Both the position numbers and the translations under genes were made by a program. The notes under the pieces were generated by a model. The model searched no databases. It had not been told where the DNA came from and saw only the letters and a program-made list of their open reading frames with translations. A DNA stretch of 64,000 nt from Acidobacteriaceae bacterium KBS 83 (GTDB lineage: Bacteria > Acidobacteriota > Terriglobia > Terriglobales > Acidobacteriaceae): contig KB906735.1 of assembly GCA_000381585.1 (NCBI GenBank), positions 542,836-606,835 of the forward strand, in the 5' to 3' direction. Shown piece after piece: positions 8,466 to 19,293 of this stretch. Numbering within the stretch: position 1 is the stretch's first letter; every line of letters begins with the position of its first letter.

Positions 8466-9482
8466 ATGGCCGACCACGCCCAGAACCCCACGACCCAGCT
8501 TGAGCATCTCCGGCTCTTCCATGACGCCGCCCGGGCCCTCACGTCATCGCTCGATTTGCCCTCCATCCTGCGCAGCATCCTCGAACAGATGGAGCGCTTC
8601 TTCCGTCCCGAAAGCTGGGTTCTGCTTATGGTCGATGAGCAGAAACGCGACCTCTACTACGCGCTCGCCCGCGGCGTCTCCGACGAGACACTCCAGAACA
8701 TCCGCATCCCTTTCGGCACGGGCATGCCCGGATGGGTCGCGCTGCATGGCGAGCCGCTCATCGCGACCAGCGACGGCGTCGCGGCCCGGCTTTCGAGCGG
8801 AGAACAGCAGCACTCCGCCATCTGCCTGCCCCTGCGCTCGCGCGAACGCACTCTCGGCGTCTTGCAGGTCACACATCCTTCGCCTCAAACGCTGACTGAC
8901 GACGCGGTCACCTTTCTCTATATTGTGTGCGACTACGCTGCGATCGCGATCGAGAATGCGCGCGCGGTCGAGCGCATCCAGGAACTCACTATCACCGATG
9001 ACTGCACGCATCTGTTCAACGCACGCCACCTTGCCGCGGTGCTGCCGACAGAAATCGAGCGCGCCCGCCGCTTCGGCCAGCCGCTCGGCCTGCTCTTTCT
9101 GGACCTGGATAACTTCAAGCAGGTGAACGATGAACATGGCCACCTGGCTGGCAGCCGGGTCCTGGCAGAGGCGGCCGAGGTGATCACCCGCACCTTGCGC
9201 AGCGTCGATCTTGCCTTCCGCTACGGCGGCGACGAGTTCGTCGCGGTGCTTCCGCAAACCTCGGGATCGTCCGCTGCCAAAGCAGCCAATCGCCTGCTCG
9301 TTGCTTTACGTGCCCGCCGCTTCCTCAGCCTTGAGAATCTCGCGCTGCGCCTCACCGCGAGTCTGGGCGTCGCCAGCTATCCTGAAGACGGAGATACCGC
9401 GGCCGCGCTGCTGGAACGCGCCGACCACCGCATGTACCAGATTAAAAACTCCACCCGCGACGGGGTCTCCACCCAGGGCTGA
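8466..9482 (+). CDS. GAF-domain diguanylate cyclase
   Basis: A 338-residue cytoplasmic protein. An N-terminal GAF domain (about 18-165, with GTGMPGWVALHGEPLIATSD) senses an unknown ligand. The C-terminal GGDEF domain (about 172-335) has the intact signature RYGGDEF and the metal-binding DLDNFKQVND motif, so it should make cyclic di-GMP from two GTP. An RSVD inhibitory site lies exactly five residues before GGDEF, predicting product feedback inhibition. No EAL domain is attached. Its stop is 8 bp from the stop of the convergent neighbour. Confidence 0.93.
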   Translation: MADHAQNPTTQLEHLRLFHDAARALTSSLDLPSILRSILEQMERFFRPESWVLLMVDEQKRDLYYALARGVSDETLQNIRIPFGTGMPGWVALHGEPLIATSDGVAARLSSGEQQHSAICLPLRSRERTLGVLQVTHPSPQTLTDDAVTFLYIVCDYAAIAIENARAVERIQELTITDDCTHLFNARHLAAVLPTEIERARRFGQPLGLLFLDLDNFKQVNDEHGHLAGSRVLAEAAEVITRTLRSVDLAFRYGGDEFVAVLPQTSGSSAAKAANRLLVALRARRFLSLENLALRLTASLGVASYPEDGDTAAALLERADHRMYQIKNSTRDGVSTQG

Positions 9483-9490
9483 ACGAAGCG

Positions 9491-10486
9491 TTAGCGCTCG
9501 GTCGGCACGATCGTGTTCAGGTTGTCTCCGGACTGGGGATCCACGGCGAAGTCCCACACCGAAGCATTGGCCTCGCGCGGTCCAAGCAACTCCATCAGCG
9601 CATACTGACCGATGGTCAGCTTCTGTTTCGGCACGACTTTCATCCAGTGGCCGCCAGGCAGCACTGTCGTCGTCGTCTCAGTTACGTTCTCGTTCTGATG
9701 TGGCACCTGGCTCAGCGTCACATTTGTGATCACGCGGTAGTTGCGCCGCGGATCCACGTTGACGATGACGTACTGGCTCTTCGGAGAGCTCACAGCCCCA
9801 CCTTTCGCATCATGGGTGACATCATTGGTGGCCACGCTCAAAGCGTCCGGGCCCGCCGTATCGTCGCCGCCGGTGAGACTCACGTAAAACTCCGGCTGGT
9901 TTTCGTGCAGGTGTACCTTCGAGCCCCCGCCGTCCAGCCGAATCTCGGCCTTGCGGTTGGGTGGCGGATTGATGGGCGCGCGCTGCACGTTGTGCCCTGT
10001 CCGCTGATTCACGTCCCCGCTGTCCTGCTCGAGAGTCACCAGCTCCGGCTGGTTGCGAAAGTAGTCCAGCACCCAGACGCCGTCGCGATTCGGGAGGTTC
10101 AAGTGCGGCACCACCGGTGGCGTGCGCGAGGTAATCTCCGCCTTCTCGGCCGCCTCTTCCGCATCGACGGCGCGCGCATCCGCCGAAGCTGCAGCCTCGT
10201 CACGTCCCGATTCCGTAAGGCCATGCGCGAACTTTTCCGTGGCCGCCCAGTCCACCATGTTGATCGGCAGCTCCTCCCACGCCCCATTGCGCTCGGCCGA
10301 GATATAGCGGACGCGGTCGCCCTTGATCTCCCAGCGGCGCACCTGCTGGTAGCTGCCGTCAGTCAGGATGAGCCGGTGGATGCTTGCGACGGTCGCCGCG
10401 TCCGTCGGCGGTTTAGTCTGCGCAAATAGAGTCGCCGTCAGGGCCAGCACCGCCACCCATCCGAATGCTTTCCTGCGTCCCATCAT
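9491..10486 (-). CDS. Secreted protein of unknown function
   Basis: About 331 residues with a signal peptide (GRRKAFGWVAVLALTATLFAQ). The mature part starts with a strand-rich segment, IHRLILTDGSYQQVRRWEIKGDRVRYISAER, shown here as two adjoining pieces: IHRLILTDGSYQQVRRW and EIKGDRVRYISAER. It continues into a region with ELPINMVDWAATEKF, then a coiled-coil-like Ala/Glu-rich piece (ASADARAVDAEEAAEKAE). The C-terminal half is beta-rich. The opening resembles SHOCT-less, LPS-independent proteins described only as hypothetical in acidobacteria; I do not recognise a catalytic motif. Two adjacent ATGs (10486 and 10483) follow a GGGA box. It is divergent from pyrG with about 136 bp between starts. 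Confidence 0.75.
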   Translation of the reverse strand: MMGRRKAFGWVAVLALTATLFAQTKPPTDAATVASIHRLILTDGSYQQVRRWEIKGDRVRYISAERNGAWEELPINMVDWAATEKFAHGLTESGRDEAAASADARAVDAEEAAEKAEITSRTPPVVPHLNLPNRDGVWVLDYFRNQPELVTLEQDSGDVNQRTGHNVQRAPINPPPNRKAEIRLDGGGSKVHLHENQPEFYVSLTGGDDTAGPDALSVATNDVTHDAKGGAVSSPKSQYVIVNVDPRRNYRVITNVTLSQVPHQNENVTETTTTVLPGGHWMKVVPKQKLTIGQYALMELLGPREANASVWDFAVDPQSGDNLNTIVPTER

Positions 10487-10535
10487 CGTTCCCAAAGTCT
10501 AGACGTTCCACAGGCTGGAAAGTCTGCCTCTGTAA

Positions 10536-12271
<1,736 letters not shown>

Positions 12272-12272
<1 letters not shown>

Positions 12273-13636
12273 TGCACTCTGCTGCGTCCGAATCAACAGC
12301 CGGGGCAGCCGAAGAGTCCCACGCGTCGGCCTGGCGGGCTCCAACAGGCCGCGAGATCGGAACGTTGCTCACCATAGCGCTGCTTGTGCTCTTCTGCCGC
12401 CTGCCGCGGCTGCTGCTGCACGGGCGCATCCTTGCGGAAGAAGGTACCACCTACCTCCGCTACGCGTGGGATGCCACGCCGTTGCGCGCCATGCTGGCGC
12501 CGCACCAGGGCTACTACTCACTTCTCGACAATCTCTGCGCGCTCATCGCCGCCCGACTGCTCCCGCTCTCCGCCGCCGCGCTCTTCTTCACCTGGAGTTC
12601 CGTGGCGGTGCAGCTCTTGCTGCTCTTTCTTGTTATCGAATGCGAAGTCTTTCCCACGCCAAGCGAGCGTTGGTGCGCGCTATTCGCCGTCCTTCTCGTA
12701 ACGCCGAATCTCGAAGTCTGGCTCAACCTGGGGAATTGCCAGTCGGTCCTTGCGGTCGCAGCGGCGGTCATCCTCATCTCTTCTACACGAAGACTCTTTG
12801 CGGTGCGCACCGGCACACTTACCTTGGCAGGGCTCACCGGCGTTACCTCGCTGCCGCTCATTCCGCTCTTCTGGCTCAGGGTCTGGCGGGAGCGCTCGCG
12901 CCGCGCACTCATCTTCGCCCTCAGCATCACGCTTCCGGCATTCCTGCAAAGCGTCGTTTTGCTGCACTCGATCCGCTCCGGCAATCGGCCGGTCACCTCG
13001 CCCTACCTCCGCTCACTCGTGGCATACATCTCGTCGCGCATCGTCGTGCTGCCTCTCACCACAGGACGCGGCGCCGAGTACTACGGCGAGTTTGTTCTCC
13101 AACATGCCGGCATCGGCTGGACGTTCGCGCTGTATCTCATGTCTTGCGCGCTGCTCGTGCTCGGCTACCTGCTCTTCCGAAGGACTTCGCGCGCCGCGCT
13201 CGTTTTGTACTTCGCCGCTCTTCTCTCCAGCTCGTTCGACTGGTACGGCTGCTTAAGCTGCACTTTCGCCCGCCTTCCGTCCAGCGGAGGTGAAGGACGG
13301 TATTTCTTCGCCGCAAATTCCATACTGTTGCTCGCACTGCTGCTGGCCGCCACGCGCGCCACTCCCCGATGGATCTCCGGCGCGGCAGCCATCTTCTTCG
13401 GTTGGATCATCTGTACTGGCATCTTCCACTACTTCCGCATGCGGCCATACCTGAACGACTATCCCGCCTGGCAACCACAGGTCCGTCGCTGGCAGCAGGA
13501 CGAGCGCCAGCCGATCCTTATCGGGCCCTCCCACTGGCGCACTAATCCGCTGTATCTCACGCACCAACATCCCAACCGCAAAGACCTGCCGGTGAACGCC
13601 TATGATTCCCTAGCTGCCCGCCCGCGCGACGACTAA
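12272..13636 (+). CDS. Polytopic membrane protein, possible GT-C-type glycosyltransferase
   Basis: A 454-residue protein with about ten hydrophobic helices (for example TLLTIALLVLFCRLPRLLL and LLVLFLVIECEVF-like segments). A conspicuous acidic motif, RILAEEGTTYLRYAWD, sits in the first loop between helices 1 and 2. That is where GT-C glycosyltransferases carry their D/E-containing catalytic motif, so a lipid-linked sugar transferase is a reasonable guess, but overall similarity was not tested. The hydrophilic tail contains PYLNDYPAWQPQVRRWQQ. The ATG overlaps the pyrG stop by one base. A link between CTP supply and CDP- or CMP-activated sugars is tempting but unproven. Confidence 0.7.
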
Positions 13637-13745
13637 AGCATCGCGAGACTCTGCTATACCCGCCGCCGCGAAAATGCATTAAAGATTCCTGCTAACTGAC
13701 CAGCCATGTCGCCCTCGCGCGCGTCACACACTGGAGAGATCACCT

Positions 13746-14396
13746 ATGCCAACCACCCTTTCTGAGAAGCGCTCCTCCGCAGTGCCGGCTCTCATTCTCG
13801 GCGTCATCGTCGGCCTGCTGGCTGCGCTTCTCGCCGTGCCCGCGGTCGTGCGCCACGTCGGCGCGTCCATGCGTAATCGCATCAGCATGGCCTTTTTGGG
13901 CCGCCACGATACGATCGACGTCTCGCAGCCCACCGTCATTGCCAGCATCCAGCGCCTGGCGCGGCTGGAGTCCGTCGTCTACACCATGGACAAGGTGGTC
14001 GAAGGCGATCGCACCAATGAGTACCTTCCCGATATCCTCACCGGCGACAAGCTGTTGCTGATCGTCCACGGCCAGGCCGTCGCCGGTGTCGACCTCAGCA
14101 AGGTCCAGGCCAGCAATGTGCAGATCGATGGCCACAGTGTCACCATCGCCATGCCCGCTGCAGAACTTCTCTCGGTGTCGCTGGATAACAGCAAGACGCG
14201 CGTCTTCTCGCGTATCACAGGCCTGCTGGTGCCCACGGATCCTAACCTCGAATCCGAGGTGCGCGAAAAAGCGGAAGGCGGCCTGCGCCAGTCCGCGCTC
14301 GACAGCGGCATTCTCACGACGGCCGAAGGCAACGCCCGCGCCACCCTCACCACCATGCTGCACTCGCTCGGCTTCCAGCAGATCACCTTCCGTTGA
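13746..14396 (+). CDS. DUF4230 domain membrane-anchored protein
   Basis: A 216-residue protein with one N-terminal membrane helix (VPALILGVIVGLLAALLAVP) and a DUF4230-type extracytoplasmic domain. Characteristic features are the VIASIQRLARLESVVYTMDK segment, a later GDKLLLIVHGQAVAGVDLSK strand pair and a C-terminal helix with LHSLGFQQITFR. DUF4230 proteins are of unknown function and occur as single-pass membrane proteins in many phyla. It has its own short leader with GGAGA upstream of the ATG, 109 bp after the GT-C-like gene, and converges on the GH39-like gene. Confidence 0.85.
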   Translation: MPTTLSEKRSSAVPALILGVIVGLLAALLAVPAVVRHVGASMRNRISMAFLGRHDTIDVSQPTVIASIQRLARLESVVYTMDKVVEGDRTNEYLPDILTGDKLLLIVHGQAVAGVDLSKVQASNVQIDGHSVTIAMPAAELLSVSLDNSKTRVFSRITGLLVPTDPNLESEVREKAEGGLRQSALDSGILTTAEGNARATLTTMLHSLGFQQITFR

Positions 14397-14442
14397 GCAA
14401 GCGCTAGTCAGCAGATCAGCAAGCCGGCGACATAATTCCGGT

Positions 14443-16131
14443 CTACTCCCAGCGCAGCCGCACCAGCGCCACGCCTTGCCGCGCCAGCAGCATCTGGAAC
14501 GTCGCCACGCCATTTTTCGTCACAATCGCATGCGGTGCCATCACTCGTTCCAGTTTTCCGGCATGCAACAGATCCTGCCGCTGCGCGGCACTCGGTTTCT
14601 CGGGACTTCCCATTCGCTGCCACATCGCATATGCATTACTGTGCGCCGCATCCATCAGGAAGATCTCTTCGGTCAAATGCGAAACGGGCAGTCCGCGCAC
14701 CTTTATCTCCAACTTTGCGGGAGCCGACGGCACGTCGGCATCGTGGTAGTTCCACAGCAGAACGTCTACTTCGGCCATTGTGCGGGTGGCCATCGCGTTT
14801 ACATCCGGCGCATATGTCACACTGTTAGTGACAATATGCTCTACCGGCAGCGCCCCGGTGCTCTCCGTTCGTACCCGGTCGCCGCCCAGCATAGCCATCA
14901 TGCGGAAGACGTTCAGCACCGCCTTGTCTACGCCGTTCGTCGCCAACTCGCGAAAGCCCGCAAAGTACGGCTGATTCTCAAATGTGAACGCCCATGTGAC
15001 CGCGCCCAGCACATGCACATCATGTTTGCGTGCCAGTTCCCAGGTGCGCGCCGTCGCCTCCGCCACGCTCACCCCGTAGAGCGAGCCATTGCGATAGCCG
15101 TTCTGCGGCCCCTGACAAGCCGCGCATCCCTCCGGATCGCTCTCGCCCAGCACTATAGGCGTGCTGTGCCACTCCGGATAACTCGCCACTACATCCATGC
15201 CGCGCTCCACCGCGGCAAGCTGATGCCCTACGTTCATCACTACATGGCCGTCCACAAACTTTGGCGAACCCTTGGGATGAAAGCTGATGAAGTCGAGCGG
15301 CGCGCCCGTCTGGCCCGTCGCCGCATTCTTTCCATGGGCGCAGTGCTCCAAAAATTGCCGCAGAAATACCTCGCTCGTGCTTGGCCCATCCTTTCCCGCA
15401 TAAACACCCGTCGAGTCCGGGCCGCCGATCTTCGCTTGCGGCAGTACCTTGCGCACCGCCGCAGCCGAGACATCGTAGAGCCGGTCGTACTCCTGCGGTG
15501 TGCCGTGCCAGTAGGCGATATCCGGCTCGTTCCATACTTCCCAAAGCCAGCCGTCCACTTGCATTCCGTAGCGATCCCTCAGGTGTGCGGCATAGGCTTC
15601 GACCAGTGAGCCCCACTTCGCGTAGTCCTTCGGCGGGTAGCTCCAGCCGGTGAAAACATCGCCGTTCGGAAAGTTGTGACGGTACGGCTCGGGATGCGTC
15701 GAGAGAGCCTCCGGCATGAACCCGAGCTCCACAATGGGACGCACGTGGGCATTGCGCATTGCGTCGAAGATACGGTCCGTGATCGTCCAGTCGTAAACCG
15801 GCGTGCCGTCCGCGCGCTCGGTGTACACATTTGTCGAGCCCCACTTCAGTGAGCCCTCGCCATCGCCACTGGTGAACAGATTATGCACGCGGAAGTAGAC
15901 CGGGGCATGCGCCGTGTCGCCCAACCCTCCCAGTTCGTCTAGTAGCTTTCGACCATGCGGACCATAGCTGTAATTCGGCTCGTCCGCTCCAAAGTAGCTC
16001 CAGATCGGGGAAAACACACCTGTCGGAGTATCAGCATGCACGGTAACGCGAACGGTGGTGCCATCCCTACCGTTCGCGGAAAGCGATGCGAGAAGCAGTA
16101 CGAGCCCGAGAGAGAAGGATTGCCAGCGCAT
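14443..16131 (-). CDS. Secreted GH39-like glycosidase (beta-xylosidase family)
   Basis: A 562-residue protein with a signal peptide (MRWQSFSLGLVLLLASLSANG) and a clan A (beta/alpha)8 barrel. The acid/base glutamate is seen in WLWEVWNEPDIAYW (Glu202). The likely nucleophile is Glu330 in PIVLGESDPEG. The opening WSYFGADEPNYSY and the ELGFMPEAL strand are typical of GH39 xylan beta-xylosidases. A beta-sandwich region of about 150 residues follows the barrel and ends with VALVRLRWE. The exact sugar specificity (xylose, iduronate or other) cannot be read. It is transcribed alone, convergent with the DUF4230 gene, with the ADOP gene ending 56 bp upstream on the same strand. Confidence 0.85.
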   Translation of the reverse strand: MRWQSFSLGLVLLLASLSANGRDGTTVRVTVHADTPTGVFSPIWSYFGADEPNYSYGPHGRKLLDELGGLGDTAHAPVYFRVHNLFTSGDGEGSLKWGSTNVYTERADGTPVYDWTITDRIFDAMRNAHVRPIVELGFMPEALSTHPEPYRHNFPNGDVFTGWSYPPKDYAKWGSLVEAYAAHLRDRYGMQVDGWLWEVWNEPDIAYWHGTPQEYDRLYDVSAAAVRKVLPQAKIGGPDSTGVYAGKDGPSTSEVFLRQFLEHCAHGKNAATGQTGAPLDFISFHPKGSPKFVDGHVVMNVGHQLAAVERGMDVVASYPEWHSTPIVLGESDPEGCAACQGPQNGYRNGSLYGVSVAEATARTWELARKHDVHVLGAVTWAFTFENQPYFAGFRELATNGVDKAVLNVFRMMAMLGGDRVRTESTGALPVEHIVTNSVTYAPDVNAMATRTMAEVDVLLWNYHDADVPSAPAKLEIKVRGLPVSHLTEEIFLMDAAHSNAYAMWQRMGSPEKPSAAQRQDLLHAGKLERVMAPHAIVTKNGVATFQMLLARQGVALVRLRWE

Positions 16132-16186
16132 GCCGCCACTCTAAACGACTGTGCGGCGATGCGCTGTTGGACGTGTGGGGAGCCTG

Positions 16187-18607
16187 CTATTCCGTACGCA
16201 GTACGCGCATCGGCTCAGTGGAAGCGGCGCGATGGGCCGGCAGGAAACAAGCCAGCAGAGCAGCAGCCAGCAGCACGCACCCCACAGCGGAAAACGCGGA
16301 CAGGTCGAGCGCACTCACACCGTAGAGCGTGCTCTGCATGGCGCGGCCAATGAAGTATGCGCCGATCAACCCAAGGACAAATCCCACCGCCGCCAGCGTC
16401 ACGCCTTCGCGCAGGACCAGCGTCACTACGCGCCCTCGAGTCGCGCCCAGCGCCATGCGCAATGCGATCTCATGCGCGCGCTGCGCCACAGAGAACGTCA
16501 TGACGCCATAGATGCCGAGCGCAGCCAGCAGCAGAGCGATCGCCGCAAAGCATGCGAACAGCACCAGCGTGAAGCGATCGTCCGAGAGCACATCGTGGCG
16601 CACCTGCTCCATGGTGCGTGGCGTCGCCAACGCAACATCCGGGTCCACCTTATGTACCGCAGCCGCAATGCTCTTCGTCATCGAAGCTGGATCTTCACTC
16701 GTGCGCACTCCGATCGAAGTCGTTGGCCACGGAATCTGCCAGAAAGGAATCAGTATCTCTGGATTGTCCTCACGCAGCCGGTCGCGCACGTTGTGGAATA
16801 TGCCCACAATCTGCCAGTCGATTGGCGGGCCAAGTTTCTGCACACCGGGAATCAGCTGCTCTACGATGACGCGCTGTTGCAGCGGGTCCTTGCCCTTGAG
16901 ATACTTTCTGACAAACTCTTCGTTCACCATGGCCACCTTCACGCTTGCCGCTGTGTCCTGGTCGGTGAAGCTCCGTCCGTTGATGCGGCGGATGCCGAAG
17001 GTCTTGAAGTAGTCCGGCGTCACCATCCCAAAGCTACAGCCAGGACGTTGCGATGGATCGGCAAACGCCGGTGTGCCCGCGATCATGAACGGCATGCCGA
17101 AACCAGAGCCCTCGAGCGGAGTTCCCGTCTGCGCCGAAACCGACATCACGCCGGGAACCGCGTTGATGCTCGCGAGCAATTGCCGGTAGTGGGCCGCGAT
17201 CAGGACTGGGTCCTTGGAGCGCGTATCGGGAATGGGCAGGTAGAACGTGAGTACATGATCTGTCCTTACTCCCAGGTCGACACGCGTCAGGTTCAGGAAG
17301 CTGTGGATCGCCAAGCCCGCGCCCGCGAGCAGCGAAAGCGCCAGTGTGAACTCGCCGATAACCAGCGCCTGCCGCAGCCGCTTCCGCCCAACGCCAGTTC
17401 CGGATCGGCCACCCTCTTTCAACGCTTCAGACGGATCCACTCTTGACGCATGCCACGCCGGCACGCAGCCGAAGAGCAATCCAGCCAGCGTCGTTGCACC
17501 CAGCGTGAACAGCAGCACGGGAAAGTTCAGGCTCAGGTCCGCTTCACTCGGCAGGGTTCCTTCGGGCATTGCGGCCATGAAAGCGTGCAGCATCGCGTAC
17601 CCGACGCCGACACCCAGCGCACCGCCGATCAGCGCCAGCAATATGCTCTCGGTCAGCAACTGCGTAAAGATCGTCCTCGGCGTGGCCCCGAGCGATGAGC
17701 GCACCGCCATCTCCTTCTGTCGAGCCATGCTGCGCGCCAGCAGCAGGTTGGCTACGTTCACACAGGCAATCAGCAGGACAAATGCCACCGCGCCCAACAG
17801 CATCCACAGCGTGCGAATGCGTTCCTTCGGGATGAAGTCGTTCTTCAACGGCTCAACATATGCACCCCAGCCCTTGTTGCTCTTCGGATACTGCTGTGCA
17901 ATGTGCGTGGTCACCGCATTCATATCGGCGCGCGCCTGCTCCATCGTCACGCCCGGCTTCAGCCGCCCAATTGCCAGCAGCCAATGAAAATCGTGATTAA
18001 GCTGCTCCGGTTTGAAGGCGAGCGGCACCACGATGTCACCCTGCCCGCGATCGTAGAGTCCAGGAGACAGCACACCCACCACGGTGTAGGGTTCCGCATT
18101 CACGCGCAGTATCTCGCCCACGATGTGCGGGTTCGATCCCAGGCGCTTCCACAATTTATGCGTCAGGATCACCTCATGATCGCGGCCCGCCTGGCCCTCT
18201 TCCGGCAGAAAATCCCGTCCCAGGAAGAATGGCGTCCCCAGCATGCGATAAAAGCCCGGCGTCGTCATGCGCCCGTCGATCTGTTCCGGCTGGTCCTTCG
18301 TGGCGAGGTTGAAGGCGCCGCCCGTCCACGCATTCAAATCTTGAAATGTCGTGTTTTCCCGCTTCCAGTCTGTGAAGTCTCCGGCCGAAATGCCGTTGTG
18401 GTAGCTCTGGATCTTCGACCACACCACCATCAACTGGTCCGGTTGCGGATAGGGCAACGGCTCGAGCAGCGTTGCATAATCGACGGTGAAAATCGCAGTA
18501 TTCGCGCCCACCCCGAGTGCCAATGTGAGCAGAATCGTCAAGGTCAGACCCGGATGCTTGAGTAGCATGCGAGTGCTGAACCGAAGGTTGCGAAGCAGAT
18601 TCTGCAT
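16187..18607 (-). CDS. ADOP-type ABC permease (MacB/FtsX fold), orphan
   Basis: An 806-residue permease with two MacB_PCD-FtsX units. Membrane helix 1 is near residues 18-40 (TLTILLTLALGVGANTAIF), followed by a large periplasmic core, three helices near 270-370, a second periplasmic core and three helices at the end. Signature pieces are ALGVGANTAIFTVDYATLLE and the late LRMALGATRGRVVTLVL. It matches the acidobacterial duplicated orphan permease family, which lacks an ATPase gene next door, as here. It lacks the cytoplasmic N-terminal prefix seen in the 19290-21995 paralogue. It is divergent from padR, so the shared 335-bp gap may hold promoters for both. Confidence 0.92.
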   Translation of the reverse strand: MQNLLRNLRFSTRMLLKHPGLTLTILLTLALGVGANTAIFTVDYATLLEPLPYPQPDQLMVVWSKIQSYHNGISAGDFTDWKRENTTFQDLNAWTGGAFNLATKDQPEQIDGRMTTPGFYRMLGTPFFLGRDFLPEEGQAGRDHEVILTHKLWKRLGSNPHIVGEILRVNAEPYTVVGVLSPGLYDRGQGDIVVPLAFKPEQLNHDFHWLLAIGRLKPGVTMEQARADMNAVTTHIAQQYPKSNKGWGAYVEPLKNDFIPKERIRTLWMLLGAVAFVLLIACVNVANLLLARSMARQKEMAVRSSLGATPRTIFTQLLTESILLALIGGALGVGVGYAMLHAFMAAMPEGTLPSEADLSLNFPVLLFTLGATTLAGLLFGCVPAWHASRVDPSEALKEGGRSGTGVGRKRLRQALVIGEFTLALSLLAGAGLAIHSFLNLTRVDLGVRTDHVLTFYLPIPDTRSKDPVLIAAHYRQLLASINAVPGVMSVSAQTGTPLEGSGFGMPFMIAGTPAFADPSQRPGCSFGMVTPDYFKTFGIRRINGRSFTDQDTAASVKVAMVNEEFVRKYLKGKDPLQQRVIVEQLIPGVQKLGPPIDWQIVGIFHNVRDRLREDNPEILIPFWQIPWPTTSIGVRTSEDPASMTKSIAAAVHKVDPDVALATPRTMEQVRHDVLSDDRFTLVLFACFAAIALLLAALGIYGVMTFSVAQRAHEIALRMALGATRGRVVTLVLREGVTLAAVGFVLGLIGAYFIGRAMQSTLYGVSALDLSAFSAVGCVLLAAALLACFLPAHRAASTEPMRVLRTE

Positions 18608-18880
18608 CCGTACACCTCACTCTCGATTTTTGAAAACGGGGGGCAGGAACAAGAGATACGCAGCAGCCGCACTTCCAGTTCTCTGAAATTGCTATTCGCA
18701 ATGCTACAGACGGTAACATTCGGGCTGCCAGACAAGCAAGCGCCGATTTCTCTTCACGCAACCCGACGGCTTGGACATTCGGCAATGCCGCGATCCAATG
18801 ACGCAGATCACCAGAAAGCTGCTCTGCATTTTTTTAAGAAAAAGGAGGAACCACGATCCGGTTGGGCCCGTAATCATCAC

Positions 18881-18897
18881 CTGTGGCATCGCCACAG
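18881..18897. promoter_or_regulatory. Candidate PadR operator 1 (CTGTGGC-ATC-GCCACAG)
   Basis: Perfect 7-bp inverted repeat with a 3-base spacer. It shares the TGTGGC/GCCACA half-sites with a second repeat 30 bp downstream (centre to centre), placing both on one face of the DNA. Assignment to PadR is inferred from position. Confidence 0.5.
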
Positions 18898-18912
18898 AAC
18901 ATGCCATACTTA

Positions 18913-18925
18913 TGTGGCCGCCACA
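18913..18925. promoter_or_regulatory. Candidate PadR operator 2 (TGTGGC-C-GCCACA)
   Basis: Perfect 6-bp inverted repeat with a 1-base spacer, ending one base before the AGGAGA ribosome site of padR. Together with operator 1 it brackets the likely -10 region around 18907-18913. A bound repressor would block transcription of padR and the overlapping permease gene. Confidence 0.5.
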
Positions 18926-18942
18926 CAGGAGACAATCACCGC

Positions 18943-19293
18943 ATGCCTGATCCCAAACTCGATCTGCTCCAGGGAACCCTCGACCTCATGGTCCTCCAGA
19001 CACTTGCCGCCATGGGCGAGTTGCACGGCTACGGCATCGCGCGGCGCATCGAGCAGATCTCGGGCGACACCATCCTGCTCAACCAGGGCACGATCTATGC
19101 TTCACTGGTCCGCCTGCAGAACCGCGGCTGGATCTCTGCCGAGTGGGGCGTCTCGGACAACAATCGCAAGGCCAAGTACTACGCCATCACGCGTAGCGGA
19201 CGGAAGCAGCTCGCACGCGATGCCGCCGACTGGCAGCGTCTTTCAGATGTGATGGGCCGCGTCTTTGCGCAGTCCCCAGAAGGTGCTGAATGA
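18943..19293 (+). CDS. PadR-family transcriptional regulator
   Basis: A 116-residue winged-helix repressor of the short PadR type. It begins MPDPKLDLLQGTLDLMVLQ and continues through HGYGIARRIEQISGD, the recognition region NQGTIYASLVRLQNRGWI and the wing KYYAITRSGRKQL. The start ATG 18943 is preceded by AGGAGA at 10-base spacing; an upstream in-frame extension has no such site. Its stop overlaps the next start (ATGA), so padR and the ADOP permease form one transcript. PadR-permease pairing is the standard arrangement for this permease family in acidobacteria. The inducer is unknown. Confidence 0.95.
   Translation: MPDPKLDLLQGTLDLMVLQTLAAMGELHGYGIARRIEQISGDTILLNQGTIYASLVRLQNRGWISAEWGVSDNNRKAKYYAITRSGRKQLARDAADWQRLSDVMGRVFAQSPEGAE

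Larger units (their letters stand above)
18608..18942. other. 335-bp divergent intergenic region (ADOP permease / padR)
   Basis: No gene is seen. The padR-proximal 60 bases hold two inverted repeats, listed separately, and a -10-like CATACTTAT stretch between them. The permease-proximal half has short A/T patches but no convincing paired promoter hexamers. Confidence 0.6.
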
